Source of the DNA: an uncultured Roseovarius sp.
GTDB lineage: Bacteria; Pseudomonadota; Alphaproteobacteria; Rhodobacterales; Rhodobacteraceae
Length of the DNA stretch: 64,000 nt
Assembly (NCBI GenBank): GCA_947499555.1
Contig: CANMOU010000001.1
Location: forward strand, 868,001-932,000
Direction: 5' to 3'
Shown here: positions 25,791-34,928 of the stretch, in pieces
Layout: every line of letters starts with the position of its first letter
Position numbering within the stretch: the first letter of the stretch is position 1
The notes under the pieces: model-generated
Database searches by the model: none
Seen by the model: only the letters and a program-made list of their open reading frames with translations
What the model was told of the DNA's origin: nothing
Translations under genes and position numbers: made by a program

Positions 25791-26885
25791 TCAAGCAAGA
25801 GAGCGCAGGCGCGGCCGCTCTCGGTCCAGCCAGAAAAGCAAAAGCACCAAAGGTCCGATATTGGCCTCTCCGCTGCGGGTCAATTCAAGCGCATCTTGAA
25901 AGCTTAGCACATGGGTCCGGATGTCTTCATGCTCGGTCTCAAGACCGCCCAGTCCGGTTGCCAAATCCGGCAGATCGCAAAGACCGACATAGCAATGAAA
26001 CACTTCTGTCGAGCATCCTGGCGAACAATAGTGGCTTGAGACATGTTCAAGCGCCTGCAGCTCCAGCCCGGCCTCTTCTGCGCATTCGCGTCGCGCCGTT
26101 GTCTCGGGCGGCTCGCCCGGATCAACCCGGCCCGCCACGGGCTCCAGCACCCAGGGATACGCATCGCCTCGACCAAATGGGCCCATCCGGAACTGTTCGA
26201 CCAGGAGAACCCGGTCGCGCACCGGGTCATAGGGTAAAACGATTGCCGCATCCGTGGCCACAAAGACCTCTCGCCGCACCCGATCGCTCAGCCCACCTGC
26301 AAAAGTGGGATGCTGCAACGCGAAGGTTTCGGTCAAAAAATACCCCTCATGAGGCGCATCTTGCGTGTGGATGACCACGTCCCGCGCGGCCTGCGTGCTG
26401 CGGACATGCGTTGGCGCCGTGTCGCGCGCCGCAACACGTGACTGCGCGCGGGCCAGGATCATGGGCAGGCGAGCCGCAACCACTTTGGCCTCCAAACGGC
26501 CAAAATAGCGCATGATCTCTTTCGCTGCATGGGATAGCAACTCGAAAACCTGCGCATCTTCGCACTGCGGGTGCTGCGCTGCGTCCCCTTCGGCGCACAA
26601 AAAGAACGTCAGGACACCACGATGATCTTCGCTTGAGGCCGCCGTCAGGCCAAAGACAGCTGTAAAAAACAGAAGCCTGCTCGCATCTTCGGCCTCACAA
26701 GACAGAAACGCACCCTGCACCACCCGATCTTTTGCAGCTCGCAGACCCGTCATGCTTGTATGTTGACCTTGGGTTTCGGCAAACCCCGACAGTTCGTCGG
26801 GCTGCAGATTCAGCGGCGTGTCCAGAACTATCTGCTGGAGAAGAGCCGGCTTGGCTAAAGCACCGGTCAAAAAGAACCGGCGCAT
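25791..26885 (-). CDS. trgB: TrgB-like Nudix hydrolase with N-terminal GGCT-like domain
   Basis: A 364-residue two-domain protein. The N-terminus (FFLTGALAKPALLQQIVL) looks like the gamma-glutamylcyclotransferase/AIG2 fold. The C-terminal half is a Nudix hydrolase with the full box GRVDPGEPPETTARRECAEE followed by AGL, matching ADP-ribose pyrophosphatases. ATG at 26885 is preferred because it falls 4 bases after the trgA stop; an ATG 11 codons earlier would overlap trgA. Order trgA-trgB-cysK matches the tellurite resistance locus described in Rhodobacter sphaeroides. The physiological role is likely nucleotide clean-up under oxidative stress. Confidence 0.82.
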   Translation of the reverse strand: MRRFFLTGALAKPALLQQIVLDTPLNLQPDELSGFAETQGQHTSMTGLRAAKDRVVQGAFLSCEAEDASRLLFFTAVFGLTAASSEDHRGVLTFFLCAEGDAAQHPQCEDAQVFELLSHAAKEIMRYFGRLEAKVVAARLPMILARAQSRVAARDTAPTHVRSTQAARDVVIHTQDAPHEGYFLTETFALQHPTFAGGLSDRVRREVFVATDAAIVLPYDPVRDRVLLVEQFRMGPFGRGDAYPWVLEPVAGRVDPGEPPETTARRECAEEAGLELQALEHVSSHYCSPGCSTEVFHCYVGLCDLPDLATGLGGLETEHEDIRTHVLSFQDALELTRSGEANIGPLVLLLFWLDRERPRLRSLA

Positions 26886-26889
26886 CAGG

Positions 26890-27348
26890 TCAGGACCATC
26901 GTCTCGCAATCCATTCACAGATCAGACCAAGCACCGCGCCCCCGCCAAAAAGCAGAATGCCCAGTGGCACGTGCAGGATCTTGGTCCCGTAATCGACGGC
27001 AATTTCAAAAACCGCCACAAGACCCTGTACCGGACCGGAATACCGGCTTTCCAAGGCAAGGCGCAGCATCTCGTTCAGACTTTGAAAGAACAGCGCCCAG
27101 AAAATCAGCGCGACGACACCGGTCAGACCGGCGCTGATCCCGTCAAGGTAGCCACGGTTAAGCCGCGTTCCGATCACCACCCAGCCAACGACCAGCCCCA
27201 AAAACACATTGAACTCGTTGAACCAGCCAAAATCGGTGCCTTCCGGCATCAAAGGCCGGATCATTTCAGAGGCGTACCAGGCAATCCCTGCGAGGCCGAG
27301 CGCGGCCACCGCCTTGCCTGTGGTTGGCATGTGATCTGTTAGGGGCAT
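26890..27348 (-). CDS. trgA: TrgA-family membrane protein
   Basis: A 152-residue protein with about four hydrophobic segments (around 10-27, 42-62, 70-90 and 120-145) and no catalytic motif. Its size, topology and place directly before trgB and cysK identify it as TrgA, a membrane protein linked to tellurite resistance in Rhodobacter. The start ATG abuts the cfa stop (TAGATG), so it is translated from the same message as cfa. Molecular function unknown. Confidence 0.8.
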   Translation of the reverse strand: MPLTDHMPTTGKAVAALGLAGIAWYASEMIRPLMPEGTDFGWFNEFNVFLGLVVGWVVIGTRLNRGYLDGISAGLTGVVALIFWALFFQSLNEMLRLALESRYSGPVQGLVAVFEIAVDYGTKILHVPLGILLFGGGAVLGLICEWIARRWS

Positions 27349-28557
27349 CTACTCTGGCCGTGCGATTGTGATCTGTGTCACATCGCAATTACCCGTTAAG
27401 AACGCGCCCGCACAAGAGGTCAGATAAAAATTCCACATTCGTTGAAATCGTGCATCAAAGCCCAATTTCGCCACCTGATCCCATTTTTCGTTGAACGTTT
27501 CGTGCCATCGCCGAAGGGTCTGACTATAGCTTTCGCCGAATTCGATGGATTTCCGCACGGTCAGACCGGCCTTGGCCGCTTGCTCTTTTAGCGCTGACGG
27601 GCTTGGCAACATCCCACCGGGGAAGATGTATTTCTGAATGAAATCAACATCGTTGCGGTATGCATCAAACCGGTCATCACCCACGGTAATAATCTGCAGC
27701 GTGGCGTTCGCCCCAGCCTTGAGCCGCGCATGGACCGTCTCAAAGTAGATGGGCCAGTATTTTTCACCCACCGCCTCGAACATCTCGATGCTGGCAATGC
27801 CGTCATACTGGCCCCGCTCATCTCGATAATCCTGCAGCTTGAACTCGACCCGATCTGAAAGTCCCGCTTTTTCAATACGTTGCCTGGCGTAGTTGAACTG
27901 TTCCTGGCTAATGGTCAGCCCGGTCACCTTCAAACCACGCTCTTTCGCCGCATATTCGGCAAACCCGCCCCAGCCACATCCGATTTCCAGCACATGATCA
28001 CCGGGTTTGACACCCATCTGATCAACCATTGAGGCGTATTTCGCGATCTGTGCCCTTTCCAGACTGTCCTGCCCGGTTTCAAAGATGGCGCTGGAATAGG
28101 TCATCGTCTCATCAAGCCAGAGCGAATAGAAATCGTTCCCCAGATCATAGTGATAGCTAATGTTCTTGCGCGCCTGCTTTTTCGTGTTTCGCTGAAACCA
28201 GAAGCGCAGTTTCTCATAAAGCTCGACAAGTCTCTGGCCGGGATAGCCATTGTACATGTCGTCGTTGTCCGAGTTCACAAGGTCCATAAAGGCCTGCAGA
28301 TCGGGCGAACTCCACCAGCCGTCAAGATAGGCGTCGCAAAACCCAAGATATCCTTCGCGCACCATGCGGGCGAAAACATCCGCGTTGTGAATATCGATCC
28401 GCGCCACAGGTCCCGGCGCGGCCCCCTCGACCCGGAAGACGCGGCCATCCGCAAGCCCGATATCGAGGCGGCCATGTTGCAGCCTCTGCGCCACTGCAAA
28501 CATCTGCGAGAAATAGCGCGGAAGCCCCGCCTGCCCGCGTGTATCTGTCAGGATCAT
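27349..28557 (-). CDS. cfa: cyclopropane-fatty-acyl-phospholipid synthase
   Basis: A 402-residue SAM-dependent enzyme that adds a methylene group across the double bond of membrane phospholipid acyl chains. The SAM-binding motif VLEIGCGWGGFAEYAA, the upstream YHYDLGNDFY and SLWLDETMTYS, and downstream SIEMFEAVGEKYW are all as in Cfa. ATG at 28557 follows GTGGGGA by 4-5 bases. The frame continues 27 codons up to a TTG that overlaps the phr stop (TTGA), an alternative coupled start. It sits directly behind phr, an arrangement tied to the RpoE singlet-oxygen response in Rhodobacter. Confidence 0.9.
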   Translation of the reverse strand: MILTDTRGQAGLPRYFSQMFAVAQRLQHGRLDIGLADGRVFRVEGAAPGPVARIDIHNADVFARMVREGYLGFCDAYLDGWWSSPDLQAFMDLVNSDNDDMYNGYPGQRLVELYEKLRFWFQRNTKKQARKNISYHYDLGNDFYSLWLDETMTYSSAIFETGQDSLERAQIAKYASMVDQMGVKPGDHVLEIGCGWGGFAEYAAKERGLKVTGLTISQEQFNYARQRIEKAGLSDRVEFKLQDYRDERGQYDGIASIEMFEAVGEKYWPIYFETVHARLKAGANATLQIITVGDDRFDAYRNDVDFIQKYIFPGGMLPSPSALKEQAAKAGLTVRKSIEFGESYSQTLRRWHETFNEKWDQVAKLGFDARFQRMWNFYLTSCAGAFLTGNCDVTQITIARPE

Positions 28558-28634
28558 GACATCCCCACTTGTGTCATCCTTGCCTGACACTATGGGTGGA
28601 ACAGGCTGGCCTGCAAGGGGGTTTGTGAATGTAT

Positions 28635-30059
28635 TCAAAACGTTCTGGCCTCATATGCTTGCAGTGCGCGGTTGCGCCCTTCGCTCAAGTCGACAATTCG
28701 GTCGGGATACGGCGCGGACGGAGACATGTCCCAGCTTTTGGGGATCGCCTCAAAGTAGCTCAGTGCCGTCTCGGGTGGATCATCCTGCCCTTCGGCAATC
28801 CAGCGGGCGCGGTAGACACCATTTGGGTCAAACTTCTCTGCCTGAGTTTCGGGGTTGAAGACGCGGAAGTAGGGTGCCGCGTCCGGGCCGCTTCCGGCAG
28901 TCCACTGCCAGCCCATGGCGTTGCTGGCGGGATCCCAGTCCGTCAAACAATCGGCGAACCAGCGCATCCCGATTTTCCAGTGTGTCATCAGGTGCTTGGT
29001 CAGATAACTTGCCACGATCATCCGCGCACGGTTGTGCATTTTGCCGGTCACATATAGCTCGCGCATCGCCGCATCGACGAAAGGCTCTCCGGTGCGCCCC
29101 TGCTTCCACGCCACAACCTCGGGGTGATCTTCATCCTCGTTCCATGGAAACGCATCCCAACCGGACTTCCAGTTCCCGGCCAGAATCTCGGGCGTGTGGT
29201 AGATCAGATGATAGGCAAACTCGCGCCAGACGAGTTCTTTCAGCCAATGCTCGGCCCCGCGCCCCCCATCTTCTTCAAGCGCACGCTGACCGGCATGCCA
29301 GCACTGACGCGGCGATATCTCTCCGTAAGTCAGGTTTTCAGACAGGGTTGAGGTGGCATCTTCCGCCGGAAGATTGCGCGCATCCTTGTAAGGCTCAATG
29401 GCTTGGCTGATGAACCAGCCCAGCCGACCTTGCGCCGCCTCCTCGCCAATCCGTTGATGTGGCAGGCAAACGGCTGCGCCACACCGCATGGCGGCACCCA
29501 TCTGCCAATCGTCTAGGTCGTCACTTTCGGGCCAGTCCTCAGGTGCCGGTATCTCATTCGGCTGCGGTAGTGTCGGCGGCACGGTCCGATCTCGTACCGC
29601 ACGCCACATCGGCGAATAGACGCGGTAAAAGCCGCCTGTCTTGGTCTCGACTGTCCAGGGTTCAAAAAGAACGTGGCCAATGAAGCTTTCGACCTCGACG
29701 CCATTGTCTTTCAAGGCACCTTTGACCAAGGTGTCGCGCGCAATCGCATCCGGATCGTAAAGCCGCGACCAATAGACCGCCCCGGCCCCGGTTTCGCGCA
29801 CCAATGCCTCAAGTTCGCTCAACGCCTCGCCTTTACGGAAGACCAGTTTGCTTCCCAACGCCTCGAGTCGCTCGCTGAGGTTCTGCAGCGACAGGCCAAG
29901 TCGCCACTTCGCAGCCGCCCCAAGGTTTTCGACGCTGTGATCATGGATGAACACAGGAATGACCGGCCCACCGCGCTTGACGGAAGCCACCAGCGCCGGA
30001 TGATCCGAAAGGCGCAAATCGCGCCGAAGCCAAAGCAAAGTTGGTGATGTGGTACTCAT
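28635..30059 (-). CDS. phr: deoxyribodipyrimidine photolyase (class I, CPD type)
   Basis: A 474-residue photolyase that repairs UV-induced pyrimidine dimers with blue light. The N-terminal Rossmann antenna domain starts LLWLRRDLRLSDHPAL; the C-terminal FAD domain shows LTYGEISPRQCW, LKELVWREFAYHL, MRELYVTGKMHNRARM and WFADCLTDWDPASNAMGWQW. It is probably the first gene of the unit continuing into cfa-trgA-trgB-cysK. A sigma-E-like promoter candidate lies about 30 bases upstream. Confidence 0.93.
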   Translation of the reverse strand: MSTTSPTLLWLRRDLRLSDHPALVASVKRGGPVIPVFIHDHSVENLGAAAKWRLGLSLQNLSERLEALGSKLVFRKGEALSELEALVRETGAGAVYWSRLYDPDAIARDTLVKGALKDNGVEVESFIGHVLFEPWTVETKTGGFYRVYSPMWRAVRDRTVPPTLPQPNEIPAPEDWPESDDLDDWQMGAAMRCGAAVCLPHQRIGEEAAQGRLGWFISQAIEPYKDARNLPAEDATSTLSENLTYGEISPRQCWHAGQRALEEDGGRGAEHWLKELVWREFAYHLIYHTPEILAGNWKSGWDAFPWNEDEDHPEVVAWKQGRTGEPFVDAAMRELYVTGKMHNRARMIVASYLTKHLMTHWKIGMRWFADCLTDWDPASNAMGWQWTAGSGPDAAPYFRVFNPETQAEKFDPNGVYRARWIAEGQDDPPETALSYFEAIPKSWDMSPSAPYPDRIVDLSEGRNRALQAYEARTF

Positions 30060-30089
30060 ACCGGCCGTGCCCCCATGGTCATTCGAGGG

Positions 30090-30119
30090 GCATTACGGCC
30101 AGCTGCGCCCTCTGGATTA
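30090..30119 (-). promoter_or_regulatory. possible RpoE (ECF sigma) promoter of phr-cfa
   Basis: On the minus strand TAATCC (30114-30119) and TAATGC (30090-30095) are separated by exactly 18 bases. The RpoE consensus in Rhodobacter sphaeroides is TGATCC-N18-TAAGA, so the -35 differs at one base and the -10 at about two. It ends 30 bases upstream of phr, a known RpoE target together with cfaA. Matches this short can arise by chance. Confidence 0.35.
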
Positions 30120-31337
30120 AAGCGTTTCGTCCAGCGCGTTCAACAGCTTGTTGATTTCATCGCGGGATGTGTAATGGACAAAACTAAGCCGCAAGACGCC
30201 CTTGTCCAGATCAATCCCCATCGCCTGAAGCGGACGGGACCCATAAAAGTCCCCGCCACCGGTCATAATCCCGTGACGCGCCAGTTTTGCCGCCGCCACT
30301 TCGCCCGGCCCGGGCAGTTCAACTGCCACGGTCGGCGCTTTTTCGGACGCGTCGCGCGGGCCGATCAGGCGTACAGAGTTCTTCTCGGCCAGATAATCCA
30401 GCACCGGCTGCAACAGTTCGGTCTCATGCATCCGCATCAGGTCGTGAACACCTGCCGTCCGCTCCGTCGCCGAGCCACTGATCCCGTGATGGGCGGCCAT
30501 GGTCTCATAGTAGTCCGCCATGCCTGCGCAGGCAGCCACCTGCGCATGGTCCGGGCCTGCGGGCGTGAAGCGTTTATAGAGGCTATCGGCGTTAAACCAG
30601 TGCCCCTGGTTGGGCAAAAGCGAACCAAGCTCGCGCCGGATGACCATGATGCCCTGATGCGGCCCGTAGGTCTTATATGCCGAGAAAAGGTAGATATCCG
30701 GCCCCATATCGCCCACATTCACAAATCCATGCGGTGCATAAGACACGCCGTCGACACAGACAAATGCGCCGGCTGCATGGGCTGCGGCGGTGATCTCGAC
30801 CACAGGGTTGATCGCACCGACGATGTTTGAGCAATGCGGAAAGCACACCAGTCTCACCCGCTCATCCAGCAGGTTTTCCAGCGTCCCAAGCTCCAAAAGT
30901 CCGGTTTCGCGGTTAATCTGCCATTCGCGCACCTCGATGCCCGCATCCGCCAGCCGCCGCCAAGGGCCGGAATTGGCCTCGTGATCCTGATCGGTCACGA
31001 TGATCGCGTCCCCTTCGCTCAGCCACTCGCGAAAGGCCTGCGCCAGAACATAGGTGTTTTGCGTGGTTGACGGACCAAAGCTCAGCTCATCATGGTCAAC
31101 GCCCAGCATCTCGGCCAGACGCGCGCGCGCCTCGTCCATCTCCTCACCAGCAAGTCTGCTTGCCTCGTAGGGCGCATAAGGTTGCACCTTGCGCTCGCGG
31201 TAATAGCGCTCGAGCCGCTCTATCACGGGGCCACACGTATAGGATCCCCCGGCATTCTCAAAAAACGCCTGCCCCTGCAGGTTCGGCTCGGAAAACGCGG
31301 GAAATTGCGCCCGCACGAAATCAGGATCCAGTGTCAT
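30117..31337 (-). CDS. class V aminotransferase, cysteine desulfurase-like
   Basis: A 406-residue PLP enzyme of the class V aminotransferase family, close to the cysteine-desulfurase-like subfamily. The PLP lysine is in LFSAYKTYGPHQG, with the cofactor Asp in VCVDGVSYAPHG and His in DQDHEANSG. It lacks the SufS/IscS partner genes and an obvious catalytic Cys loop, so desulfurase activity is doubtful; a selenocysteine lyase, kynureninase-like or deaminating role is possible. The start at 31337 gives the expected N-terminus; an ATG 19 codons upstream has no ribosome binding site. It ends 57 bases before phr. Confidence 0.8.
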   Translation of the reverse strand: MTLDPDFVRAQFPAFSEPNLQGQAFFENAGGSYTCGPVIERLERYYRERKVQPYAPYEASRLAGEEMDEARARLAEMLGVDHDELSFGPSTTQNTYVLAQAFREWLSEGDAIIVTDQDHEANSGPWRRLADAGIEVREWQINRETGLLELGTLENLLDERVRLVCFPHCSNIVGAINPVVEITAAAHAAGAFVCVDGVSYAPHGFVNVGDMGPDIYLFSAYKTYGPHQGIMVIRRELGSLLPNQGHWFNADSLYKRFTPAGPDHAQVAACAGMADYYETMAAHHGISGSATERTAGVHDLMRMHETELLQPVLDYLAEKNSVRLIGPRDASEKAPTVAVELPGPGEVAAAKLARHGIMTGGGDFYGSRPLQAMGIDLDKGVLRLSFVHYTSRDEINKLLNALDETL

Positions 31338-31568
31338 CCGGCCATGAACACCGAACTTATCGGATGGGTCAAGATTGTATTCAATTGCATGCAAAAACTA
31401 TCGCACAAATAGGTCGTAATCGACCAGATTCGCGGCGCAATCGAGCAGGCTCAATTTGCCAATTGGCCTCACGCTGTTGCGATAACTGCGCCGCAAGATG
31501 CGCAGCACGACATGTAGGATGCGTAAGGGGCACGTGTCCGCTCGATACAAATCACAGGGACATATCAA

Positions 31569-33416
31569 ATGAGTATCAAACCTCCGTTCACGGACGTGGA
31601 CATCAGGACTCAAGACGATGGCTTTTACAAAGACAACAGCCTGCCAATCGCCTTGATTTCCAAATCCATCATGGTCGCGCTTGTGCTTTGGGCACTGGTG
31701 TTTCCGGCCAACGCAAACGGGACATTGGGCAGCCTGAACGGCCGCCTGCTCGAAGTGTTCAATCAGTTCTACATCATCATCGTGGGCTGCTTCATTTTCT
31801 TCCTGCTGGTCGTGGCGCTCTTGCCGAAAACCGGCGCGCGGGTCATGGGCACGCCAGGTGAGAAGCCGGAGTTTTCGAATTTCTCCTGGTTTTCCATGAT
31901 GTTTGGTGCCGGTCTTGGAGTTGGCCTCATGGTCTTTGCCACGGCTGAACCGCTCAGCCTTTGGGGATCCAACCCCGTGGTTGTTGCTGGTGAAGTGCAA
32001 GGCAACACCGAAGAAGCAATCCAGTCGGCCTATCGCTATACCTTCGCGCATTACGGCTTTCATGCCTGGGCCATCTATGTGGTGACCGGGTTGAGCCTCG
32101 CCTATTACGCCTACACACGCGACATGCCTTTGACGATCCGCTCAGCGCTGACCCCACTCTTTGGCTCTGCTCTAAATGGGTTTCTGGGACACGTCGTTGA
32201 TGTTCTGGGCGTTGTGGCCACAATCCTTGGTGTCTCTGTGACCATCGGTTATGGCGTGAGTCAGTTCATCGACGGCCTCTATGCCATCACAGGTATGGAC
32301 TGGATGATGAACATCGTCGAAGGCGAAGCCCCTGCACCGGGCAAGGTTGGCCTGATTGCTGGTTTGCTGATGATCATGGGTATGTCCATCATCTCGGCCG
32401 TGTCAGGCGTGGGCCGCGGGGTGAAGTACCTTTCGAACCTCAACCTGGTTCTGTCCGTCATCTTGCTTCTGACATTCGTCATCTTCGGCTCTTTCACATT
32501 TGCCATGACGACCTACGGTGCGGCATTCGTAGACTACATCATCAACTTCTTCTCGATTAGTTTCTCCGCATGGGGACCACAATCTGAAGCAGATTTTGCA
32601 GCCGCCATTCCAGAAGCGGCGCAGCCGCTGGCTGGTGAGCTTTTTGCCGGGGCCACCAACGCCTGGAGCGCGTGGGGTGGGTCTGTGGGCTATGACGTCT
32701 TTAAGTCTGGTCTTGAGGGTGCTGCAGCCGAGCTGGACGAGGCCACGTTGGCCGCAGTCTATGAGGCTGGGAATCATGGCCGTCAATTCGGCTGGCAAGC
32801 CGGCTGGACCACCTTCTACTGGGCCTGGTGGATCGCATTCTCGCCGTTTGTGGGTCTCTTCCTGGCCCGCATCTCCAAAGGGCGAACAGTGCGTGAGTTC
32901 ATCATCGGCTGCGTGATCGCACCCGCACTGGTCTGTTTTGCCTGGATGACCATTCTGGGTGGAACGGCCATTGACCTTGAGCTCAACGGCAATGCCGAAG
33001 GTGCCATCGTCGGCGCATCGAACACCGCGAAGCTTTTCGTCACGCTGGGACAGATGTTGGAGCCAGGTCTGTTGTCGGCCCTGACCGTGATGTGCGTTGT
33101 GCTGATCATGACATTCCTCGTGACCTCAGCTGACTCCGGCATTCTCGTGATGAACACCATCATGTCAGGCGGCAGTCAGGAGACCGGCATCAAGCATCGG
33201 ATCATCTGGGGTCTTATCCTGACCGCGGTAATCGGCACGCTCATTGTCGCTGCAGGCGAAAACAACCCGATGGATGCGCTCAGGAACGCCATGATCATTG
33301 GTGCCCTGCCATTCACCATAGTCATGGGGCTGATGTGCGTGGCTCTGGCCAAGGCACTATATCGCGATGGGCTTCGCGAGAAACATGGCGTGGTCGAGCC
33401 AAACCCGGCTGAGTAA
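31569..33416 (+). CDS. BCCT-family betaine/choline-type transporter
   Basis: A 615-residue secondary transporter of the betaine-choline-carnitine family with about 12 membrane helices. Family marks are the glycine-rich helix FGAGLGVGLMVFATAEPLSLWG and the segment WTTFYWAWWIAFSPFVGLFLARISKGRTVREFI carrying the aromatic box. AGGGAC lies 7 bases before the ATG. It probably takes up glycine betaine or a related zwitterion such as DMSP or carnitine, either as osmoprotectant or to feed the methylated-amine enzymes at 5-19 kb. It stands alone, with its own terminator. Confidence 0.9.
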   Translation: MSIKPPFTDVDIRTQDDGFYKDNSLPIALISKSIMVALVLWALVFPANANGTLGSLNGRLLEVFNQFYIIIVGCFIFFLLVVALLPKTGARVMGTPGEKPEFSNFSWFSMMFGAGLGVGLMVFATAEPLSLWGSNPVVVAGEVQGNTEEAIQSAYRYTFAHYGFHAWAIYVVTGLSLAYYAYTRDMPLTIRSALTPLFGSALNGFLGHVVDVLGVVATILGVSVTIGYGVSQFIDGLYAITGMDWMMNIVEGEAPAPGKVGLIAGLLMIMGMSIISAVSGVGRGVKYLSNLNLVLSVILLLTFVIFGSFTFAMTTYGAAFVDYIINFFSISFSAWGPQSEADFAAAIPEAAQPLAGELFAGATNAWSAWGGSVGYDVFKSGLEGAAAELDEATLAAVYEAGNHGRQFGWQAGWTTFYWAWWIAFSPFVGLFLARISKGRTVREFIIGCVIAPALVCFAWMTILGGTAIDLELNGNAEGAIVGASNTAKLFVTLGQMLEPGLLSALTVMCVVLIMTFLVTSADSGILVMNTIMSGGSQETGIKHRIIWGLILTAVIGTLIVAAGENNPMDALRNAMIIGALPFTIVMGLMCVALAKALYRDGLREKHGVVEPNPAE

Positions 33417-33435
33417 ATCCTGCCAGTACCAAAAA

Positions 33436-33468
33436 GTCGGCGTCTGCCATTGGCGGCGCCGATTTTTC
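33436..33468 (+). terminator. terminator after the BCCT transporter
   Basis: A 7-bp stem GTCGGCG/CGCCGAT (33436-33442 with 33457-33463, one wobble) is followed by TTTTTCTTT, 20 bases after the transporter stop. Confidence 0.75.
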
Positions 33469-33504
33469 TTTGCACTCAAGGAAAATTCAGAGACCCAAAA
33501 GTAG

Positions 33505-33537
33505 AGAGGTCGGCCTGCTATTCGCTGGCCGACCTCT
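33505..33537. repeat. perfect 11-bp inverted repeat
   Basis: AGAGGTCGGCC (33505-33515) is repeated in inverse orientation at 33527-33537 with an 11-base loop. There is no T-run to the right; to the left, on the minus strand, only a short CTTTTG follows. It may be a second hairpin isolating ssrA, or a leftover palindromic element. Confidence 0.6.
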
Positions 33538-33839
33538 GCCCCACCCAAGAGCTGGTTGTCGAATTCCGCTCTCGAAACGGTCTGTCGCGGCGTCTAGAAG
33601 GGACCAACCTGCATCATGCGCGCTGACGGACCGTCAGGTATCTGTAAAATGTAGTTAACACGATTCTCTGCGTCTGCGCGGGTGAGATGAAAAGGATGCC
33701 TGAAACCGGCAAATCCTTGCTCAATTGGGGTACTCTCTGAGCCAAGAGCCGCCGGATTGCCGAAATTTTAGGCAAAATCGCGGCATCCTGACCAAGCACA
33801 ACCGCCGCAGCGCGGTCTTGGGCATGCGGCAAACCATCT

Positions 33840-33867
33840 TTGCAATTCCAATCTAAGTGCCTATATT
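33840..33867 (+). promoter_or_regulatory. predicted ssrA promoter (sigma-70 type)
   Basis: TTGCAA (33840-33845) and TATATT (33862-33867) are separated by 16 bases, placing the start near 33874, just before the acceptor piece of the tmRNA. The stretch 33538-33839 between the palindrome and this promoter holds no gene I can support. Confidence 0.6.
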
Positions 33868-33873
33868 CGCTTT

Positions 33874-34190
33874 GTCCTTCGGGACTATGGACATAAACGC
33901 GCTCGTAATAAGCGGATCGGACCCGGGGGCGGTACCCGGCGGCTCCACCAACACTCCTTCGTTTGGGGATCATGGGGCCGAAACAGGATCGACGAACGTC
34001 TAAAGGGGTTAGCTTTGTCCCGGTGAGTTACCACCGTTATCGGTACACCTAAGCTAGTTGCAAACGACAACAAAGCTCCGGTTGCTCTCGCTGCGTAAGC
34101 AGTGCGAAAAACCGAAATCTAAGCCCTAGCCTCTAGCAAGGTTAGGCGGGGTTCGCAGGCACCTGGCAACAGAAGCCTGCACTTTCCTGT
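33874..34190 (+). ncRNA. ssrA: tmRNA, circularly permuted two-piece form
   Basis: tmRNA frees stalled ribosomes and tags the unfinished protein for ClpXP. The gene is permuted as in other alphaproteobacteria. The acceptor piece comes first: a GTCC-TTCG-GGAC hairpin, a T-arm CCGGG/CCCGG and the 3' end CGGCTCCACCA finishing at 33950. A 23-base spacer (33951-33973) is removed, then the coding piece begins at 33974 with GGGGCCG, which pairs with the acceptor strand over 7 bp, and continues with the tmRNA signature ACAGGATCGACG. The tag frame is at 34060-34098. Further hairpins CCTAGCC/GGTTAGG and GCAGGC/GCCTGC lie downstream. The outer ends are approximate. sspB, the tag-delivery adaptor, lies 3 kb to the right. 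Confidence 0.92.
34060..34098 (+). other. tmRNA proteolysis tag reading frame
   Basis: The resume codon GCA (34060) starts the frame A-N-D-N-K-A-P-V-A-L-A-A, ended by TAA; with the alanine already on the tRNA the tag is AANDNKAPVALAA. It matches the Rhodobacter-type tag, keeping the SspB-binding AANDN part and the ClpX-binding LAA end. Confidence 0.93.
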
Positions 34191-34256
34191 CATGATCTCT
34201 CCCTGTTCTACTCATAGGTGTGCTATTACACCTTGGATCCAACCAAGAGGGCAGTC

Positions 34257-34685
34257 ATGATGGACAATCGAGAATTTCTGGAAACCTGGTATCGTCGGGT
34301 CTGGTGGGAAGAAGATCTCAGCGCCATTGACGAGATGATGGCGAAGACCGCACCGGTAGAAGGCATCAACAAGAAGACGCAGGTCGGCCCCGAAGATTTC
34401 AAGGCGTTCACCGCGGCCCTTCTTGAGCTTATCTGTGAAACCCGCGTGTCTATCTCTGAATTCATGGACACGGGCGAGCATATCTCTGTCCTGATGGATA
34501 TCACCGCGAAATGCCGCAAGACCGGTATGCCCCTGCATTTCGCCGGGCTGGCCATGGGTCAGATCAAAGACGGTAAGATTGTCTATGCCCATAACCATAT
34601 TGATTTCATCACCATGTTCGAACAACTGGGGCAACTGCCGGACAACACGATGGCGCGGTGTCTACAGGGAGAGTGTCTGGCTTAG
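34257..34685 (+). CDS. SnoaL/NTF2-like protein
   Basis: A 142-residue single-domain protein of the cone-shaped SnoaL/NTF2 superfamily: an N-terminal helix pair (FLETWYRRVWWEEDLSAIDEMM), strands around CRKTGMPLHFAGLAMGQIKDGKIVYAHNHID and a closing helix. Members are ester cyclases, isomerases or ligand binders, so no reaction can be assigned. The start at 34257 has AGAGGG 5 bases upstream; a second ATG follows at once. It lies just behind the tmRNA gene as an independent unit. Confidence 0.75.
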   Translation: MMDNREFLETWYRRVWWEEDLSAIDEMMAKTAPVEGINKKTQVGPEDFKAFTAALLELICETRVSISEFMDTGEHISVLMDITAKCRKTGMPLHFAGLAMGQIKDGKIVYAHNHIDFITMFEQLGQLPDNTMARCLQGECLA

Positions 34686-34928
34686 TCCATCGCCTCGAAT
34701 GGCAATCCCCACCGTGGCGCGGCCTCGGCCCAGCAGGTCAAAGTAGGCCCGGGTTCACCCCGGCGCATGGGTGCTGTTCTCTCCATGTGGGGGACCTCCC
34801 CCCCTGCCCGACGCGCTTGACCATCTATTCGCTCTAGGACATGCTGACCTTATGGGGCCAACTTGCGACTGCCCCTTGAGGCTATGGCCCAAAGTCGCAT
34901 CCACTGTTTGTCAGAGGATGCTTTTGCC

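Noticed and set aside
33614-33973. Minus-strand frame across the ssrA acceptor piece
   Set aside because: The region is explained by the tmRNA gene; the predicted peptide has no similarity or ribosome binding site.
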